Assembly: GCA_017962085.1 (NCBI GenBank)
Contig: JAGCWA010000028.1
Span: 1 to 64,000, forward strand
Source: Paludibacteraceae bacterium
Lineage (GTDB): Bacteria > Bacteroidota > Bacteroidia > Bacteroidales > Paludibacteraceae
Direction: 5' to 3'
Length of the DNA stretch: 64,000 nt
The notes beneath the pieces were generated by a model. It searched no databases and was not told the origin of the DNA. It worked only from the letters and a program-made list of their open reading frames with translations. Numbering within the stretch: position 1 is the first letter of the stretch; each line of letters begins with the position of its first letter. A program made the translations under genes and the position numbers. This document shows, in pieces, positions 34,446 through 44,620 of this stretch.

Positions 34446-37409
34446 TTACTCCTTCACGATTCTTTGCGTATAGATCGAATCGCCAGCGATGACACGAACC
34501 ACATAGATGCCCGCAGGCAACGAACGAAGATCCAGCGTCATATCAGAAGCGTTCAATTGTTTCTCCACCACAACCATTCCCATAAGGTCGAAAACTTGGG
34601 CGGTAACCGGCGCAATCGTATTCAGTCCGACAGTCAACTCATCCGACACAGGGTTAGGATAGAACGAGCAAACGGATTGCTCGACATCATCCACACCTGA
34701 GGTCTTGCCATACTTAGCCAACACCACGGCACGGGCACAGCCTGAACCAGTCGTCACGTTCCAATCAGCGATACCAGGGAAGCCAGTCTTACCATCACCC
34801 GCACTGGTAAACTTGATCGGTTCACCCTGATGCGCGAAGGATGAATAATTACTCATGTTCTCATAATAAGAGATGGCGAACGCATCGGAAGAGAAGGTCA
34901 ACTTATAGTCACCCTCCGCAGGGATTTCGATTGGGGTTGAGAAGGTGATCTTCACGAACTGGTTACCCCTGGAGACCTGGATCGGGTCTGAAGTGAACGT
35001 AGTCTTCTTCGAACCGGACAACTCCGCCTTCACGGTAGTCTGACCTTGGTTATAAGGGTTACCATCGACATGGACGTAGACACTTGAGATGCTACAAGGC
35101 TTGGTGGCCGTGAAATTAGCGGAAATGTTACCCCAGTTCGCAGCCGTGGAGGTGAAGTTCTTCTGTGATGGGCCAACGACGATGTCCATGGCACCCGCAT
35201 CCTGCACGTAGAATGTCTTGTCCTCAGAGATCGTAGTCTTGTAGGAAGAACCCGTGGCGAGCGGCGAACCACCCTCCAGTTTATCATACCATTCGTACTC
35301 ACCATCCCCTTTCACCGTCAGGGTCACATTGCCACTTGCGTCAGAAACGGCATCCTCCGCCTCCGGCAGCAAGGAAACCACCTTGAAGGTAGCGCCCGTC
35401 GACTCACAATTAGAAGCGGAGATCTCGCACATGTACTCACCACCCTTCGTGACGACATACTTCGAAGAGGTGGCACCCTTCAACGCCTCCCCGTTTCTAT
35501 ACCACTGGTATTTTACAGGTGAATCACCCAAACTGAAATCCATTTCAATTTGGGATGGATTACAAAGCTCCATATCCGGAATAGGTTCGAACTCAGGCAA
35601 GGAAGCCATCACCACGACGCTACCGCTAGTAGACCATTCGCCGGCAGAATCGATCTCACAGGTATACTCGCCAGGAGTGGTCACCTGATAAGAAGAGGCG
35701 GAAATCGATGACTCCACCTTCTGTCCATCCTTATACCATGTGAAGGTCTTCTTGCCATCGGCAGGCACCTTGCTATCCAATACGACAGACCTCATACCAC
35801 ACAGGGAGACGGTAGGCTCAAATTCAGGAGATGGGTGACCGAACTTATTGACATTGACAGGGTTAATGACAGAGTTGATATAACCCAAGGCACATACCAG
35901 ACCCGCATTGTAATCGATACCGCCCTCAGATATTTGGTAATTATCCAACGACTCCGAATAGGAAGCGGACTCCAAGGTGGCGCCACTACCGCCCACCAAA
36001 AAACCCAACTGTATGAATTTATAATTCTTGTCAGGTATAGGCACTTTGCTCATATCATTGCCATCATAGCGGAAGAAATTACGATGATGTGGAATCACCG
36101 GATATTTATTGCCAAATCCCACGATGAAAGACATGTTAGATGGATTCTTACCCAAGAGGAATTCAATGGTGGCCAAGGAATAAGGATTCACATCCTTGTC
36201 ACTCACCAATTTAGAATACAAACCATACGTGAAGGCTTGGTTGGCAGGATAACGAAGGGAGCCCCACTGAGGGTCGTAATGGCCAGATTTTCTCAGGATA
36301 TAGCCAGAAGAAGGCTTATACATCGAATTCACGTAGAAATCCATCACGTCCATCGCCTTCTCACTATAGGAGGACTCCTTGATGGCAGCCATCAGGTATG
36401 CGGCCAAATCTTCCGTGTTATTATAGCACAACGTGTAATTGTAATTATAGTCTCTCTGAGCATCCATCCAAGTACAATTCTCCTCAGCCGCCTTCAGATA
36501 TTTAGAGTCGTTCGTGGCGCGGTATAACTCCGCCGCAAGGATGACCATGTCCGGTACATACTTAGGCTTTGCCCCATAGAAAGTACCTCCTCCAGTATTA
36601 CCTTTCGACGTTCCATTAACAAACTCATAAGCAACCTTAGCCTTTTCCAAGCACTGACTTGCATATTCCGGGTCAAATTTCTTATACACACGGGACATCA
36701 CTGCCAATGCGGCCCCTCCAAGAGCAGCCATAGAAGTCACATTACCACTCGCTTTCTCAATTTTCCTTGTTCCATCAGACTCACCTCCCTGGTCCACCGT
36801 CATAGCGGATTTCACAGGAGAGGTGCACCATACCTTATGGTCGAGATTACCATCGCCTTTCTGGTAATAGAACGTGCTCTTGTCACGAACCGCCTTCAAT
36901 ATAAAATCGGTCGCATACTTCACCTCATCCAAGATGTCAGGGATACCATTCGGCGCACCCTTCTTTCCCTCCCATGTATAATCATCAGCGGAGATGTAAC
37001 CATGGTAATCGAAGGAATAGTAGTCGTCATATCCCCCAGGGAACTCCGAGTAACCCAACGCCAGCATATAGGCGGAATAGAAGAATGTCTGGCCGAAGAG
37101 GACAAAATCGCCGCAATCGAACCAACCACCCGTCAGGTTGTAAGAGCCATCCGCATCCTTCAGGTAAGACTTACCCTTGACGAACTTGCTCTCAGAAAAA
37201 AACGTGCCGTTGGCGACACCATTCGGTTCATGCGTGGCTACGAGCCAATTGACGCCCTCTCCCATACGCTGGGCGCCATAAAACCTTGCGGTCATCCACA
37301 AAGCCTTTTGGTACTGCTCCTTATCGAACGCCAAGTCCGCCGCGGAGGCCGTGAAGGCACCAGCGAAAGAACATACCAACGCTAAAATCGTAATTCTTAG
37401 TTTCATCAT
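34446..37409 (-). CDS. Secreted GH9 endoglucanase with Ig-like domains and T9SS sorting domain
   Basis: A 987-residue secreted enzyme that likely hydrolyses beta-1,4-glucans. Signal peptide (residues 1-23, cleavage after SAA). The GH9 (alpha/alpha)6 barrel covers about 25-520: GGWFDCGDF with Asp98 and Asp101 (base/water-binding pair), the PHHRNFFRYDG loop and general acid Glu495 in EGGIDYNAGLV. Two Ig-like modules follow (about 535-690), then a beta-rich region (about 740-900) that may bind carbohydrate. The last approx. 75 residues (FYPNPVSDELTVGL to IYTQRIVKE) are a classical type A T9SS sorting domain, so it should be exported by the Por system and anchored or released. No CBM3 or dockerin. 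It has its own promoter and terminator. Confidence 0.93.
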   Translation of the reverse strand: MMKLRITILALVCSFAGAFTASAADLAFDKEQYQKALWMTARFYGAQRMGEGVNWLVATHEPNGVANGTFFSESKFVKGKSYLKDADGSYNLTGGWFDCGDFVLFGQTFFYSAYMLALGYSEFPGGYDDYYSFDYHGYISADDYTWEGKKGAPNGIPDILDEVKYATDFILKAVRDKSTFYYQKGDGNLDHKVWCTSPVKSAMTVDQGGESDGTRKIEKASGNVTSMAALGGAALAVMSRVYKKFDPEYASQCLEKAKVAYEFVNGTSKGNTGGGTFYGAKPKYVPDMVILAAELYRATNDSKYLKAAEENCTWMDAQRDYNYNYTLCYNNTEDLAAYLMAAIKESSYSEKAMDVMDFYVNSMYKPSSGYILRKSGHYDPQWGSLRYPANQAFTYGLYSKLVSDKDVNPYSLATIEFLLGKNPSNMSFIVGFGNKYPVIPHHRNFFRYDGNDMSKVPIPDKNYKFIQLGFLVGGSGATLESASYSESLDNYQISEGGIDYNAGLVCALGYINSVINPVNVNKFGHPSPEFEPTVSLCGMRSVVLDSKVPADGKKTFTWYKDGQKVESSISASSYQVTTPGEYTCEIDSAGEWSTSGSVVVMASLPEFEPIPDMELCNPSQIEMDFSLGDSPVKYQWYRNGEALKGATSSKYVVTKGGEYMCEISASNCESTGATFKVVSLLPEAEDAVSDASGNVTLTVKGDGEYEWYDKLEGGSPLATGSSYKTTISEDKTFYVQDAGAMDIVVGPSQKNFTSTAANWGNISANFTATKPCSISSVYVHVDGNPYNQGQTTVKAELSGSKKTTFTSDPIQVSRGNQFVKITFSTPIEIPAEGDYKLTFSSDAFAISYYENMSNYSSFAHQGEPIKFTSAGDGKTGFPGIADWNVTTGSGCARAVVLAKYGKTSGVDDVEQSVCSFYPNPVSDELTVGLNTIAPVTAQVFDLMGMVVVEKQLNASDMTLDLRSLPAGIYVVRVIAGDSIYTQRIVKE

Positions 37410-37494
37410 ACAATACTGCTTTAAACATTATATACTTAATCCGTCTATTCCTCACATTGAATAAACTACGCCCCACAAAGGGGGTTACAATCGG

Positions 37495-37502
37495 CAAATA
37501 TA
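37495..37502 (-). promoter_or_regulatory. GH9 gene -7 box
   Basis: Minus-strand TATATTTG about 86 bases upstream of the start codon. Confidence 0.5.
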
Positions 37503-37610
37503 AGAAAAAAACAATACAGAAACACATTTCTTTTTACGAACTGAAAAGTGGAACTCAAAAATATAATGATTAAATTCGCGACTGAATCAGTAATCAGTTA
37601 ATGTGTAGCG

Positions 37611-38894
37611 ATGCGTCGGAAGTTATTCCTTATCAGAGCAATCCTCTTTTTCTCCTTTATCTTTTCCTTCTTCCAAATGAAGGCGGACAAAGAAGCGTCG
37701 CCATTCCAACTGGATTTCTCCGACACCATCACGGCAGAATTCACCAACTACCTGCCGGTCCTCGTGTTCGACTCCCTTGAGGCAACCGATTTGGTTCCCT
37801 TCACCCTCCCCTACGACATCACATATTGGAAGGCGAGGCCAACACGCAAGAAGACCTCATTGGAGGTAGCCTACGACAGCATGAAGACACACAGCAAACT
37901 GGCAAGAAGGTCGGTTTACAACATCGCTATCACCAGACCTGACCTAATCGACTTCTACGGATTAGAGTCGTTCGACGAGACACTGAACAGCACGCACGAA
38001 AAATGGAAGGACATACACGTGGAGGGAGTGGACGAACCCCAGCTGATTCCTACGCCGTTTCACATAGAACAGCCTAAAAAGTCAAGAGAAGATGACCCAT
38101 GGACATTCAAGGGGAACCTCACCTTGCACTTCTCGCAATACTACGTGACGGACAACTGGTCCAAAGGAGGTACGCCCAACGCCACCTTCCTCAGCCTACT
38201 GGAGTATGCGATCTACTACAAGAAAAATAGATGGTTATGGGAAAACCGCTTCGAAGTGAAGGTTGGATTCTACAACACCTATGTGGATACCCTCCGAGCC
38301 ATCCGCGTCAGCGCCAACGACAACAGAATCAATGCACCCACGTACATTGGTCTTCAAACAAAAATGTCGAAGAAGCTATACTATAGCGCATACTTTGAAT
38401 TCGAGACCCCAATCCTTACCGGATACAAAAAAACCAACTCCCAGGAGGTGCTCGCCTCCTTCTTATCCCCAGCCAAATGCTATATCGGCTTCATAGGCTT
38501 GGACTACAAACATAACAAAAGCGCGACATTGAGGGTCTACCCTTTGGCCTACAAATTCGTCTTCATCTTGCCAAACACGAAAATGAAGCATAACCTGGCA
38601 GGTCTCGACGACGACCAATACCACATCGGGTTCACTGGCTACATAATCCAAGCGAAACTTAATTGGAAAATCTCCAAAGAAATACAACTCAGATCAGAGG
38701 TCAGACTGTTCAATTCATACAACTTCAAGAACATAGACCTTGGCTGGGAGACCACAGGCAGTTTCACCATCAATCGCTACCTAAGCTCCCGCCTTGCCCT
38801 GAATATGATTTTCGACAACACCCCGAAGAATGAGAAGGCGAAGATACAAATACAGGAACAACTCTCCTTCGGATTCAGCTATCATTTTCAATAA
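37611..38894 (+). CDS. DUF3078 family outer-membrane beta-barrel-like protein
   Basis: A 427-residue protein with an N-terminal signal segment (LFLIRAILFFSFIFSFFQMKA). Its C-terminal part (about 165-427) fits the Bacteroidota DUF3078 family: FKGNLTLHFSQYYVTDNWSKGGTPNATFLS with the conserved N-W-S-K-G-G, LWENRFEVKVGFYN, and repeated aromatic amphipathic strands ending in the terminal Phe pattern FGFSYHFQ that is usual for outer-membrane barrels. Residues 30-160 look like a periplasmic domain. Biochemical role unknown. It is divergent from the GH9 gene and followed by the xylanase; whether it assists polysaccharide use is not shown by the sequence. Confidence 0.85.
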   Translation: MRRKLFLIRAILFFSFIFSFFQMKADKEASPFQLDFSDTITAEFTNYLPVLVFDSLEATDLVPFTLPYDITYWKARPTRKKTSLEVAYDSMKTHSKLARRSVYNIAITRPDLIDFYGLESFDETLNSTHEKWKDIHVEGVDEPQLIPTPFHIEQPKKSREDDPWTFKGNLTLHFSQYYVTDNWSKGGTPNATFLSLLEYAIYYKKNRWLWENRFEVKVGFYNTYVDTLRAIRVSANDNRINAPTYIGLQTKMSKKLYYSAYFEFETPILTGYKKTNSQEVLASFLSPAKCYIGFIGLDYKHNKSATLRVYPLAYKFVFILPNTKMKHNLAGLDDDQYHIGFTGYIIQAKLNWKISKEIQLRSEVRLFNSYNFKNIDLGWETTGSFTINRYLSSRLALNMIFDNTPKNEKAKIQIQEQLSFGFSYHFQ

Positions 38895-39012
38895 GAAAAA
38901 TACTATATATCAGTATATTATAAAATTCCACCCACATTCCACAAAGGGATAGATTGGAACAAAAATCTGCTTATTTGACGCTATATTCACATTCTAGGCG
39001 ATCAATTCCCTC

Positions 39013-39020
39013 TACATTTG
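39013..39020 (+). promoter_or_regulatory. Xylanase gene -7 box
   Basis: TACATTTG about 100 bases before the ATG at 39123. The leader is AT-rich with no Shine-Dalgarno. Confidence 0.45.
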
Positions 39021-39122
39021 CAACCGTAAGCATATGTTATTCGATATCTAATATCCAGATCAACATGGTCTGGAATGACGAGCAGTACTATTTTATTAAT
39101 TACCATTAAAAGCATAAAACAC

Positions 39123-41171
39123 ATGAAAAAGTATTACATGAAAGCCGTTTTAGCGGCAGTGGGGATAATGATGGCCAACTGTGCCATGGCGCAATTGGCG
39201 AAGGACAATCCGTGTAAGTTCTTGGGTAACATCACGACCACCAAGGATTGGAACACGGGAGAGCAATGCGATTACAGTGACTGTAAACTCGTTTACGCCG
39301 ACTATTGGAACCAAATCACGTGCGAGAACGCCACCAAGTGGGGCTCCGTGCACAACGGTTGGGGAAGATTCAACTGGTCAAGTCCTGACAGGACCTACAA
39401 GTATTGTCAAGAGCACGGAATCATATTCAAATTCCACGCCCTCATCTGGGGTAGCCAACACCCTAGCTGGATCGAGAGCCTAAGCGTCGACGACACTAAG
39501 AAGGCCATCATAGAATGGTACGACGAGTGCAAGAAACACTTCCCGAACCTCGAAATCATCGACGTGGTGAACGAGGCCATCTACTCAGGCAACGATTACC
39601 ACTCGCCTTACAAGCAAACAAAGATCATCCAGGCATTGGGTTCTCTTGCGGAGGATAGGGCACAAAAGGAGACCGGCACAAGGCCTAGCTACAACTGCAA
39701 CACGAATGGCTACCCTAACACCAACTCCTACCAATGGATCGCGGAAGCGTTCCGTCTGGCGCGTGACCGTTGGCCGAACGCCATACTCATCTACAACGAC
39801 TACAACACGTTCCAGTGGCAAAAGACCGAGTTCATCAACCTCATCAACGGTTTGAAGGCTTGCGGCGCACCTATCGACGCGGCAGGTAACCAAGCGCACG
39901 ACTTGAACGACATGAGCGGCAGCCAATTCAGGAGCGCATTGGAGGAGATCCACAACAAGACACAAATACCTCAGTACATCACCGAGTATGATATCGCCAA
40001 AAGCGACGACGCTACATTCGAGACACGTTACAAGGAGCAGTTCCCTATCATGTGGGAAGCCGACTACGTGGCTGGTGTAACCCTTTGGGGATGGATCTAT
40101 GGACACACATGGGTTACCAACGGATGCTCCGGATTGGTCAGGGATTGCAAGAAACGTTCAGCATTCACATGGTTGGAGAACTACATGAAGACCGACGCCG
40201 CCAAGAACGCACAAAGCCCGTTCTGCGGTACGGCATCCAAACTCAAGGCAAACGTGGAACTCTCAGCGAACGCTATCTCCGTAGGTGACAAGTTGACCAT
40301 CAACGTAGAGGCATCAACCACCGAAGGAAGCATCAGCAACATCACAGTGAAGGTGGACGGAAATACCGTGAACGACGAGAACGGGAAATGGGTATACGTG
40401 GCGGACAAGGCCGGCGACCTGGAGATCCTCGTCACTGTACAAAGCACCAATGGGGATAGCAAAGAGATCAAGAAATCCATCACGGTATGCGACGCAAGGG
40501 CTCCATTCTCAGGATCAGCCTCACAAATCCCAGGAACAATCGAGGCGGAAGACTTCGACAAGGGATGTAACGGTGTGGCATCATACGACTCCGACGGCAC
40601 CGACGAGGGAGACAGCAAAGGCTACCGCTTCGACAATGGAGGTGTGGACATCGTAAAAGGAAACGGAGGCTACGCCATCGGCTACACGAAGAGCGACGAA
40701 TGGTTGGAATATACAGTGAACATCGAGCAAGCCGGCACATACACCGTTTCGGCGACCGTATCTTCCGGTTCAAGCAACTCAGGCTTCAAGATCAGCTGCG
40801 GAAACTCCTCCGCTAAGATCAGCGTACCTGCAGGGGAAGATTGGGACACATACACCGACGTGAATACCGAGATGGATCTCTACGATGAAGGTGAGCAAAC
40901 CATCAGATTCACCATTACGGGCGACTACGTCAACATCGACAAGGTCAAGTTCGCCTGCCCGAACTGCTCAACCACAGGAATCGAACTCACACCGAGCGAG
41001 ATGGAGACTGGCAACTACACCGTCATCTCCATGATAGGCGAAATACTCGGTGAGGTGTACTACAACGGAGGAGACTTAAATGAGGAAGTAAAACAGATAA
41101 CAGGTAACAAAGGAGTCTATGCCCTGCGCAACACCACTACAGGCAAGACATCCAAGTTCATCTGTAAATAA
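39123..41171 (+). CDS. Secreted GH10 endo-1,4-beta-xylanase with CBM6
   Basis: A 682-residue secreted xylanase. Signal peptide ends at AMA (residue 23). The GH10 barrel (about 28-370) has acid/base Glu151 in VVNEAI and nucleophile Glu288 in ITEYDI, with KFHALIWGSQHPSW and the WGWIYGHTW region in the substrate cleft. An Ig-like module (about 378-460) links to a CBM6 (about 468-610; IPGTIEAEDFD, GYTKSDEWLEYTVNI, VNIDKVKF) that should bind xylan chains. The last approx. 70 residues end in GVYALRNTTTGKTSKFICK and resemble a divergent T9SS sorting domain. The start at 39123 gives the signal peptide; the frame is open 48 bases further upstream. Confidence 0.94.
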   Translation: MKKYYMKAVLAAVGIMMANCAMAQLAKDNPCKFLGNITTTKDWNTGEQCDYSDCKLVYADYWNQITCENATKWGSVHNGWGRFNWSSPDRTYKYCQEHGIIFKFHALIWGSQHPSWIESLSVDDTKKAIIEWYDECKKHFPNLEIIDVVNEAIYSGNDYHSPYKQTKIIQALGSLAEDRAQKETGTRPSYNCNTNGYPNTNSYQWIAEAFRLARDRWPNAILIYNDYNTFQWQKTEFINLINGLKACGAPIDAAGNQAHDLNDMSGSQFRSALEEIHNKTQIPQYITEYDIAKSDDATFETRYKEQFPIMWEADYVAGVTLWGWIYGHTWVTNGCSGLVRDCKKRSAFTWLENYMKTDAAKNAQSPFCGTASKLKANVELSANAISVGDKLTINVEASTTEGSISNITVKVDGNTVNDENGKWVYVADKAGDLEILVTVQSTNGDSKEIKKSITVCDARAPFSGSASQIPGTIEAEDFDKGCNGVASYDSDGTDEGDSKGYRFDNGGVDIVKGNGGYAIGYTKSDEWLEYTVNIEQAGTYTVSATVSSGSSNSGFKISCGNSSAKISVPAGEDWDTYTDVNTEMDLYDEGEQTIRFTITGDYVNIDKVKFACPNCSTTGIELTPSEMETGNYTVISMIGEILGEVYYNGGDLNEEVKQITGNKGVYALRNTTTGKTSKFICK

Positions 41172-41199
41172 ACAGACTCCAAATTTTGAAAACAAACGA

Positions 41200-41243
41200 A
41201 AGAGAGGGTGTGTCGGTTTTCGCGACACACCCTCTCTATTTTC
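41200..41243. terminator. Terminator between the xylanase and propeller-protein genes
   Basis: AGAGAGGGTGTGTCG (41201-41215) and CGACACACCCTCTCT (41223-41237) form a 15-bp stem followed by ATTTTC. Placed between convergent genes, it can act in both directions. Confidence 0.8.
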
Positions 41244-41281
41244 ACAGGACCGATTCGTAGAATCCGCCCAGGACCAATCGA

Positions 41282-43135
41282 TTAGTACTTAATAGCTCTC
41301 AACTTTCCTCCGTCTACCGCATAAACAGTGTTAGAGTTGAAATCGATTTCGTATACCACATTCTTGTCGTCGCTTAAACGGAAAGACTTCACTTCCTTAC
41401 CAGTATTTTGGTCAACCACAACCAACTGAACCAACTCGTCGCCGTTCACCTTCTCAGAAGTCATGAAGATAGACAAGTCTTCGCTGGCTCTGGCAGCCTT
41501 TTTCGCCTTCTCGTTATCCTTCATCTTATGACGCAAGTTTTTCTGAGCCTCCCAAGCGCGTCCGTGTTGATCAGCCTCAGCTGCGGAGCAGAACAATCCA
41601 GACTCAGCCACCACTTGGCCATTTCCGTCTGTGGCAGTAATCTTAACGCTCTTGATTCCGCTGTAGATAGATGATGCAAGCAAAGCGGCATTCGCGCCAC
41701 GACCCGTCTTCAACTGAGGGAAGACCTTCTGCGCGATCACGCTCTTATCCTTACCGATCATGACATACTCTTTGGCGCCATAGATGAAGTATCCGTTATC
41801 CGACACCTTAAGACCAGCGATCGTGGCAGGATCATCCACCTTAGTGACAACTGCAGGCAACTTCGCGTCAGCGTCCGGATCGATCACGTATACCTTCTTT
41901 CCGCTCAATGCGACAATCTTGCCGGTAGCATCGTCATATGCGACACGATCTGTCGGGGAAAGATCCAGCTTGAACTTGCGCTTATTAGTCTCCTTGTCGT
42001 AAACCAACAGACGGTTGTTCGTCATGATGGAATAAGTGCTCTTATACTGCTTCTCGACCTGAGGGGACTTGCTCTCGTCGACACCATCGAGTTCAATTGG
42101 TTTTTTCCAAACCTTCTCGCCGGTAGACTTGTTAACCATTTGGATCTTGTTACCGTAGCAGATACGGACACCCTCATTCGTCACCTCAGCGCTCTTATAG
42201 AATGGTGCAGAGAAGCTTTTCTTCCACTTCTTGTTACCAGCCTTGATGTCGATGATGTTCACCTCCACATCCGAAGCGATGATTGCCTGCGTGTTGTCGA
42301 TTTGGATAAGCTCCGCAAACGGTGCTGCAAGCTTCATTGGCTGAGCCCATACGTCCTTACCCGTCTTAGCATCCACCAAGTGCATCTTTTTCAAGCCGCT
42401 TTCGATGGAAAAGATATACTTGCTTGAATTATCAATCAAATAAACCTCTGGCTTAGATTGGTTTTCCCACTTCTTGTTACCCGTTTTCGCATCGATCAAA
42501 TACAGGAACTGGTCGAAACCGTAGATAACATTTCCGTCAGCGGAAAGGCCAGGTCTGCACTGAACCATCGCCATGTCCAGAAGCAAGTTAGCCGCGATTG
42601 CCTTCTTTGGCTTAGGCAACGCAAACTTCCAAAGCACCTTGTTCGTCGCGATATCTATCGCATGGAGGGACACATTCTTGTCTGTGCCATCTATGCGGAC
42701 AAGCGCAATATTCAACTCAGGGATAACGTCGCTTGCCTGAATCTCACGAACACCGTCGATGATCGTCTCTCCAGTCACAACATCAATCACCTTGTCACCC
42801 ACGAACACGAAATGAGTCCAGTCAACCTCCTGATAGACTTGTTTCTCGAACTTGTTCATCATGCTCGCCTCACTACTGTTTCCAGTCAACGAAGCGACCT
42901 TCGCCGCCTTCTTCAGGTTTTCGTTCCCTTTAGCTTTCTGGATAGTCCATGCGGTCGTATTCTTCTCCGCATCGATTCCCACGAAATTGTCACTCATCTC
43001 AACGATTGGGGTCTGCGTGAATCCATTGAAGAAAATTCGTTCCGCTTTGCCATTAACAGGCACCTCCCACGCCACTGTCTGCGCATTCGCAAAAGCAGCC
43101 ATAGCCAACATTGTGGCAGTAAAAAATCCTCTCAT
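41282..43135 (-). CDS. Secreted PQQ-like beta-propeller protein
   Basis: A 617-residue exported protein. Signal peptide MRGFFTATMLAMAAFANA. Repeated beta-propeller blades of the PQQ/BamB-like kind: blade motifs LHAIDIATNKVLWKFAL, YLIDAKTGNKKWENQ, HLVDAKTGKDVWAQP, NIIDIKAGNKKWKKS and QMVNKSTGEKVWKKP recur at 45-50-residue intervals. No dehydrogenase active-site residues are evident, so it is probably a binding or scaffold protein, not an enzyme. The C-terminal third changes character, with a basic helix (RHKMKDNEKAKKAARASED) then more strands. The start at 43135 is chosen because upstream in-frame codons give no signal peptide. A good promoter lies just upstream. Confidence 0.88.
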   Translation of the reverse strand: MRGFFTATMLAMAAFANAQTVAWEVPVNGKAERIFFNGFTQTPIVEMSDNFVGIDAEKNTTAWTIQKAKGNENLKKAAKVASLTGNSSEASMMNKFEKQVYQEVDWTHFVFVGDKVIDVVTGETIIDGVREIQASDVIPELNIALVRIDGTDKNVSLHAIDIATNKVLWKFALPKPKKAIAANLLLDMAMVQCRPGLSADGNVIYGFDQFLYLIDAKTGNKKWENQSKPEVYLIDNSSKYIFSIESGLKKMHLVDAKTGKDVWAQPMKLAAPFAELIQIDNTQAIIASDVEVNIIDIKAGNKKWKKSFSAPFYKSAEVTNEGVRICYGNKIQMVNKSTGEKVWKKPIELDGVDESKSPQVEKQYKSTYSIMTNNRLLVYDKETNKRKFKLDLSPTDRVAYDDATGKIVALSGKKVYVIDPDADAKLPAVVTKVDDPATIAGLKVSDNGYFIYGAKEYVMIGKDKSVIAQKVFPQLKTGRGANAALLASSIYSGIKSVKITATDGNGQVVAESGLFCSAAEADQHGRAWEAQKNLRHKMKDNEKAKKAARASEDLSIFMTSEKVNGDELVQLVVVDQNTGKEVKSFRLSDDKNVVYEIDFNSNTVYAVDGGKLRAIKY

Positions 43136-43165
43136 ATACTTATGATTTGTTTTGTTAACGTATAA

Positions 43166-43195
43166 CAAATATATGAAATTTATTTATCAATCCAA
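43166..43195 (-). promoter_or_regulatory. Promoter of the propeller-protein gene
   Basis: Minus-strand TTG (43193-43195), 19-base spacer, TATATTTG (43166-43173), about 30 bases before the start codon. Confidence 0.65.
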
Positions 43196-43306
43196 GACCT
43201 CATCACATTTTATAACTGATTTAACTTTTTTTGACGACATTCGTCGGTTCACAGAGGGTCATGGATACGACAGAAGCAACCCGCCCCAATAGGGCAGGAA
43301 ACACAA

Positions 43307-43343
43307 GACTGGCGACGAAGCATCCTCCGCTTCGGCGCCAGTC
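43307..43343 (-). terminator. Terminator of the efflux operon
   Basis: GACTGGCG..GAAG and CTTC..CGCCAGTC form a long stem. On the minus strand it is followed by a moderately T-rich stretch. It lies 29 bases beyond the last permease gene. Confidence 0.7.
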
Positions 43344-43371
43344 CGTGAATTTAAAGCCTTTATGAATTATT

Positions 43372-44571
43372 TTATGCGCACTCCTTCATCACCCTATAGC
43401 GATAAACAAGCGTGGATAGCACAAAGTAGACACATATCTGCACAATCAGTCCGATACCCTCCGTCTGCAGGTCAGGGATCGTCGCACCCATCGTATTGAT
43501 CTTCACAAAGCCCTGCAACCCGAACGTGGACGGGAAGAAGTAGCTGAGCGCCTTCCAATACCAAGGCACAGCGGCGGCTGGCCAGGACAATCCGGAGATG
43601 AACAAGAAGATAAGCGACGAAGCCACAATCAACACGTAGGCGGTCTCCTTCTCCTTGATAAACACGCTGACGGACATGCCAAAGAAGATACAAGCGGCAA
43701 GGTACGGCAGCATGAAGGCGATGATATTCCAAGGGTCACCCATACGAGGCAAGTTGAACAACCAAGGAATCACCCCAAGAAGATAAACGCTCATCAGTCC
43801 GTAGAACATCATATAGCACAATGCCTTACCGAAAATGATCCTGAACGAACCACGCTTATGGCGCATGATCGGTTCCAACACATGATACATCTTCTTGTCG
43901 TAGATACTACCCGCCAAGGCGCAAATACCAATGATCATCGTCTGCTGTATCAGAAGCATCAGGAAGCCAGGGATCAGGAAGCTGGCGAAACCGCTCTTCG
44001 GGTTGAAGAAAGCGACATCCTCATACTCTATCGGAGTCGTGGCGACCTCCTCCTCCCTACCCGTGGAGTTGCTCATTTCCTGGATCTGTATATCCTTGTT
44101 CATCTTCAAGGAGACCTCCGTCATATTGAGGAGGAAGCACTTATAGTAGAGCAGACTGCTCATGTCGCAGTAGAGCTGCACATAGGCATGTTCCTTATTC
44201 GCCAAGGCACTGGAGAAGTTTCTCGGAAAGACCATAATACCATACGCCTCCCTCCTACGCAACGCCTCCTGCGCCTCCTGCATATTGGCGCAGAGTCCCA
44301 CCACCTCGATGTCCGGCGTGGCGTCGCACATGCGGCGGAACTCGCGGGTCTCGGGGGAATTGCATTGATCCACCACCACCATCTTGGCCTCACGCGCCAC
44401 CTCATGGCTGTATATCAAGCTATAAACGACAGGATAGAGCAAAGGAGCGGCAAGGAAAAGCATCAATATGGCCGCATCATGGATGACGAGGGAAAACTCG
44501 TCACGCCAGACGACGAATATATCCGCCAAGCCCTCCTTTACTTGTTTCCAAAAGTAATATATAATCTTCAT
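43372..44571 (-). CDS. ABC-2 type permease (second of two)
   Basis: A 399-residue membrane protein of the ABC-2/YhhJ-YbhR type. One N-terminal helix (about 30-55), a large periplasmic loop (about 60-195), and five or six helices in the C-terminal half (ASFLIPGFLMLLIQQTMIIGICALAGS, LCYMMFYGLMSVYLLGVI, AYVLIVASSLIFLFISGLSW). It pairs with the preceding permease to form the membrane channel of a tripartite exporter. No Walker motifs. Last gene of the MarR-TolC-HlyD-permease-permease operon; separated by 49 bases from the first permease gene. Confidence 0.9.
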   Translation of the reverse strand: MKIIYYFWKQVKEGLADIFVVWRDEFSLVIHDAAILMLFLAAPLLYPVVYSLIYSHEVAREAKMVVVDQCNSPETREFRRMCDATPDIEVVGLCANMQEAQEALRRREAYGIMVFPRNFSSALANKEHAYVQLYCDMSSLLYYKCFLLNMTEVSLKMNKDIQIQEMSNSTGREEEVATTPIEYEDVAFFNPKSGFASFLIPGFLMLLIQQTMIIGICALAGSIYDKKMYHVLEPIMRHKRGSFRIIFGKALCYMMFYGLMSVYLLGVIPWLFNLPRMGDPWNIIAFMLPYLAACIFFGMSVSVFIKEKETAYVLIVASSLIFLFISGLSWPAAAVPWYWKALSYFFPSTFGLQGFVKINTMGATIPDLQTEGIGLIVQICVYFVLSTLVYRYRVMKECA

Positions 44572-44620
44572 AGCAATATTCTTTGACAGTTTCCACTAAT
44601 AACACCCACACAACGCACAA

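Noticed and set aside
34446..41171. Classical polysaccharide utilisation locus
   Set aside because: No SusC, SusD or hybrid two-component regulator genes are seen, and each glycoside hydrolase gene has its own promoter.
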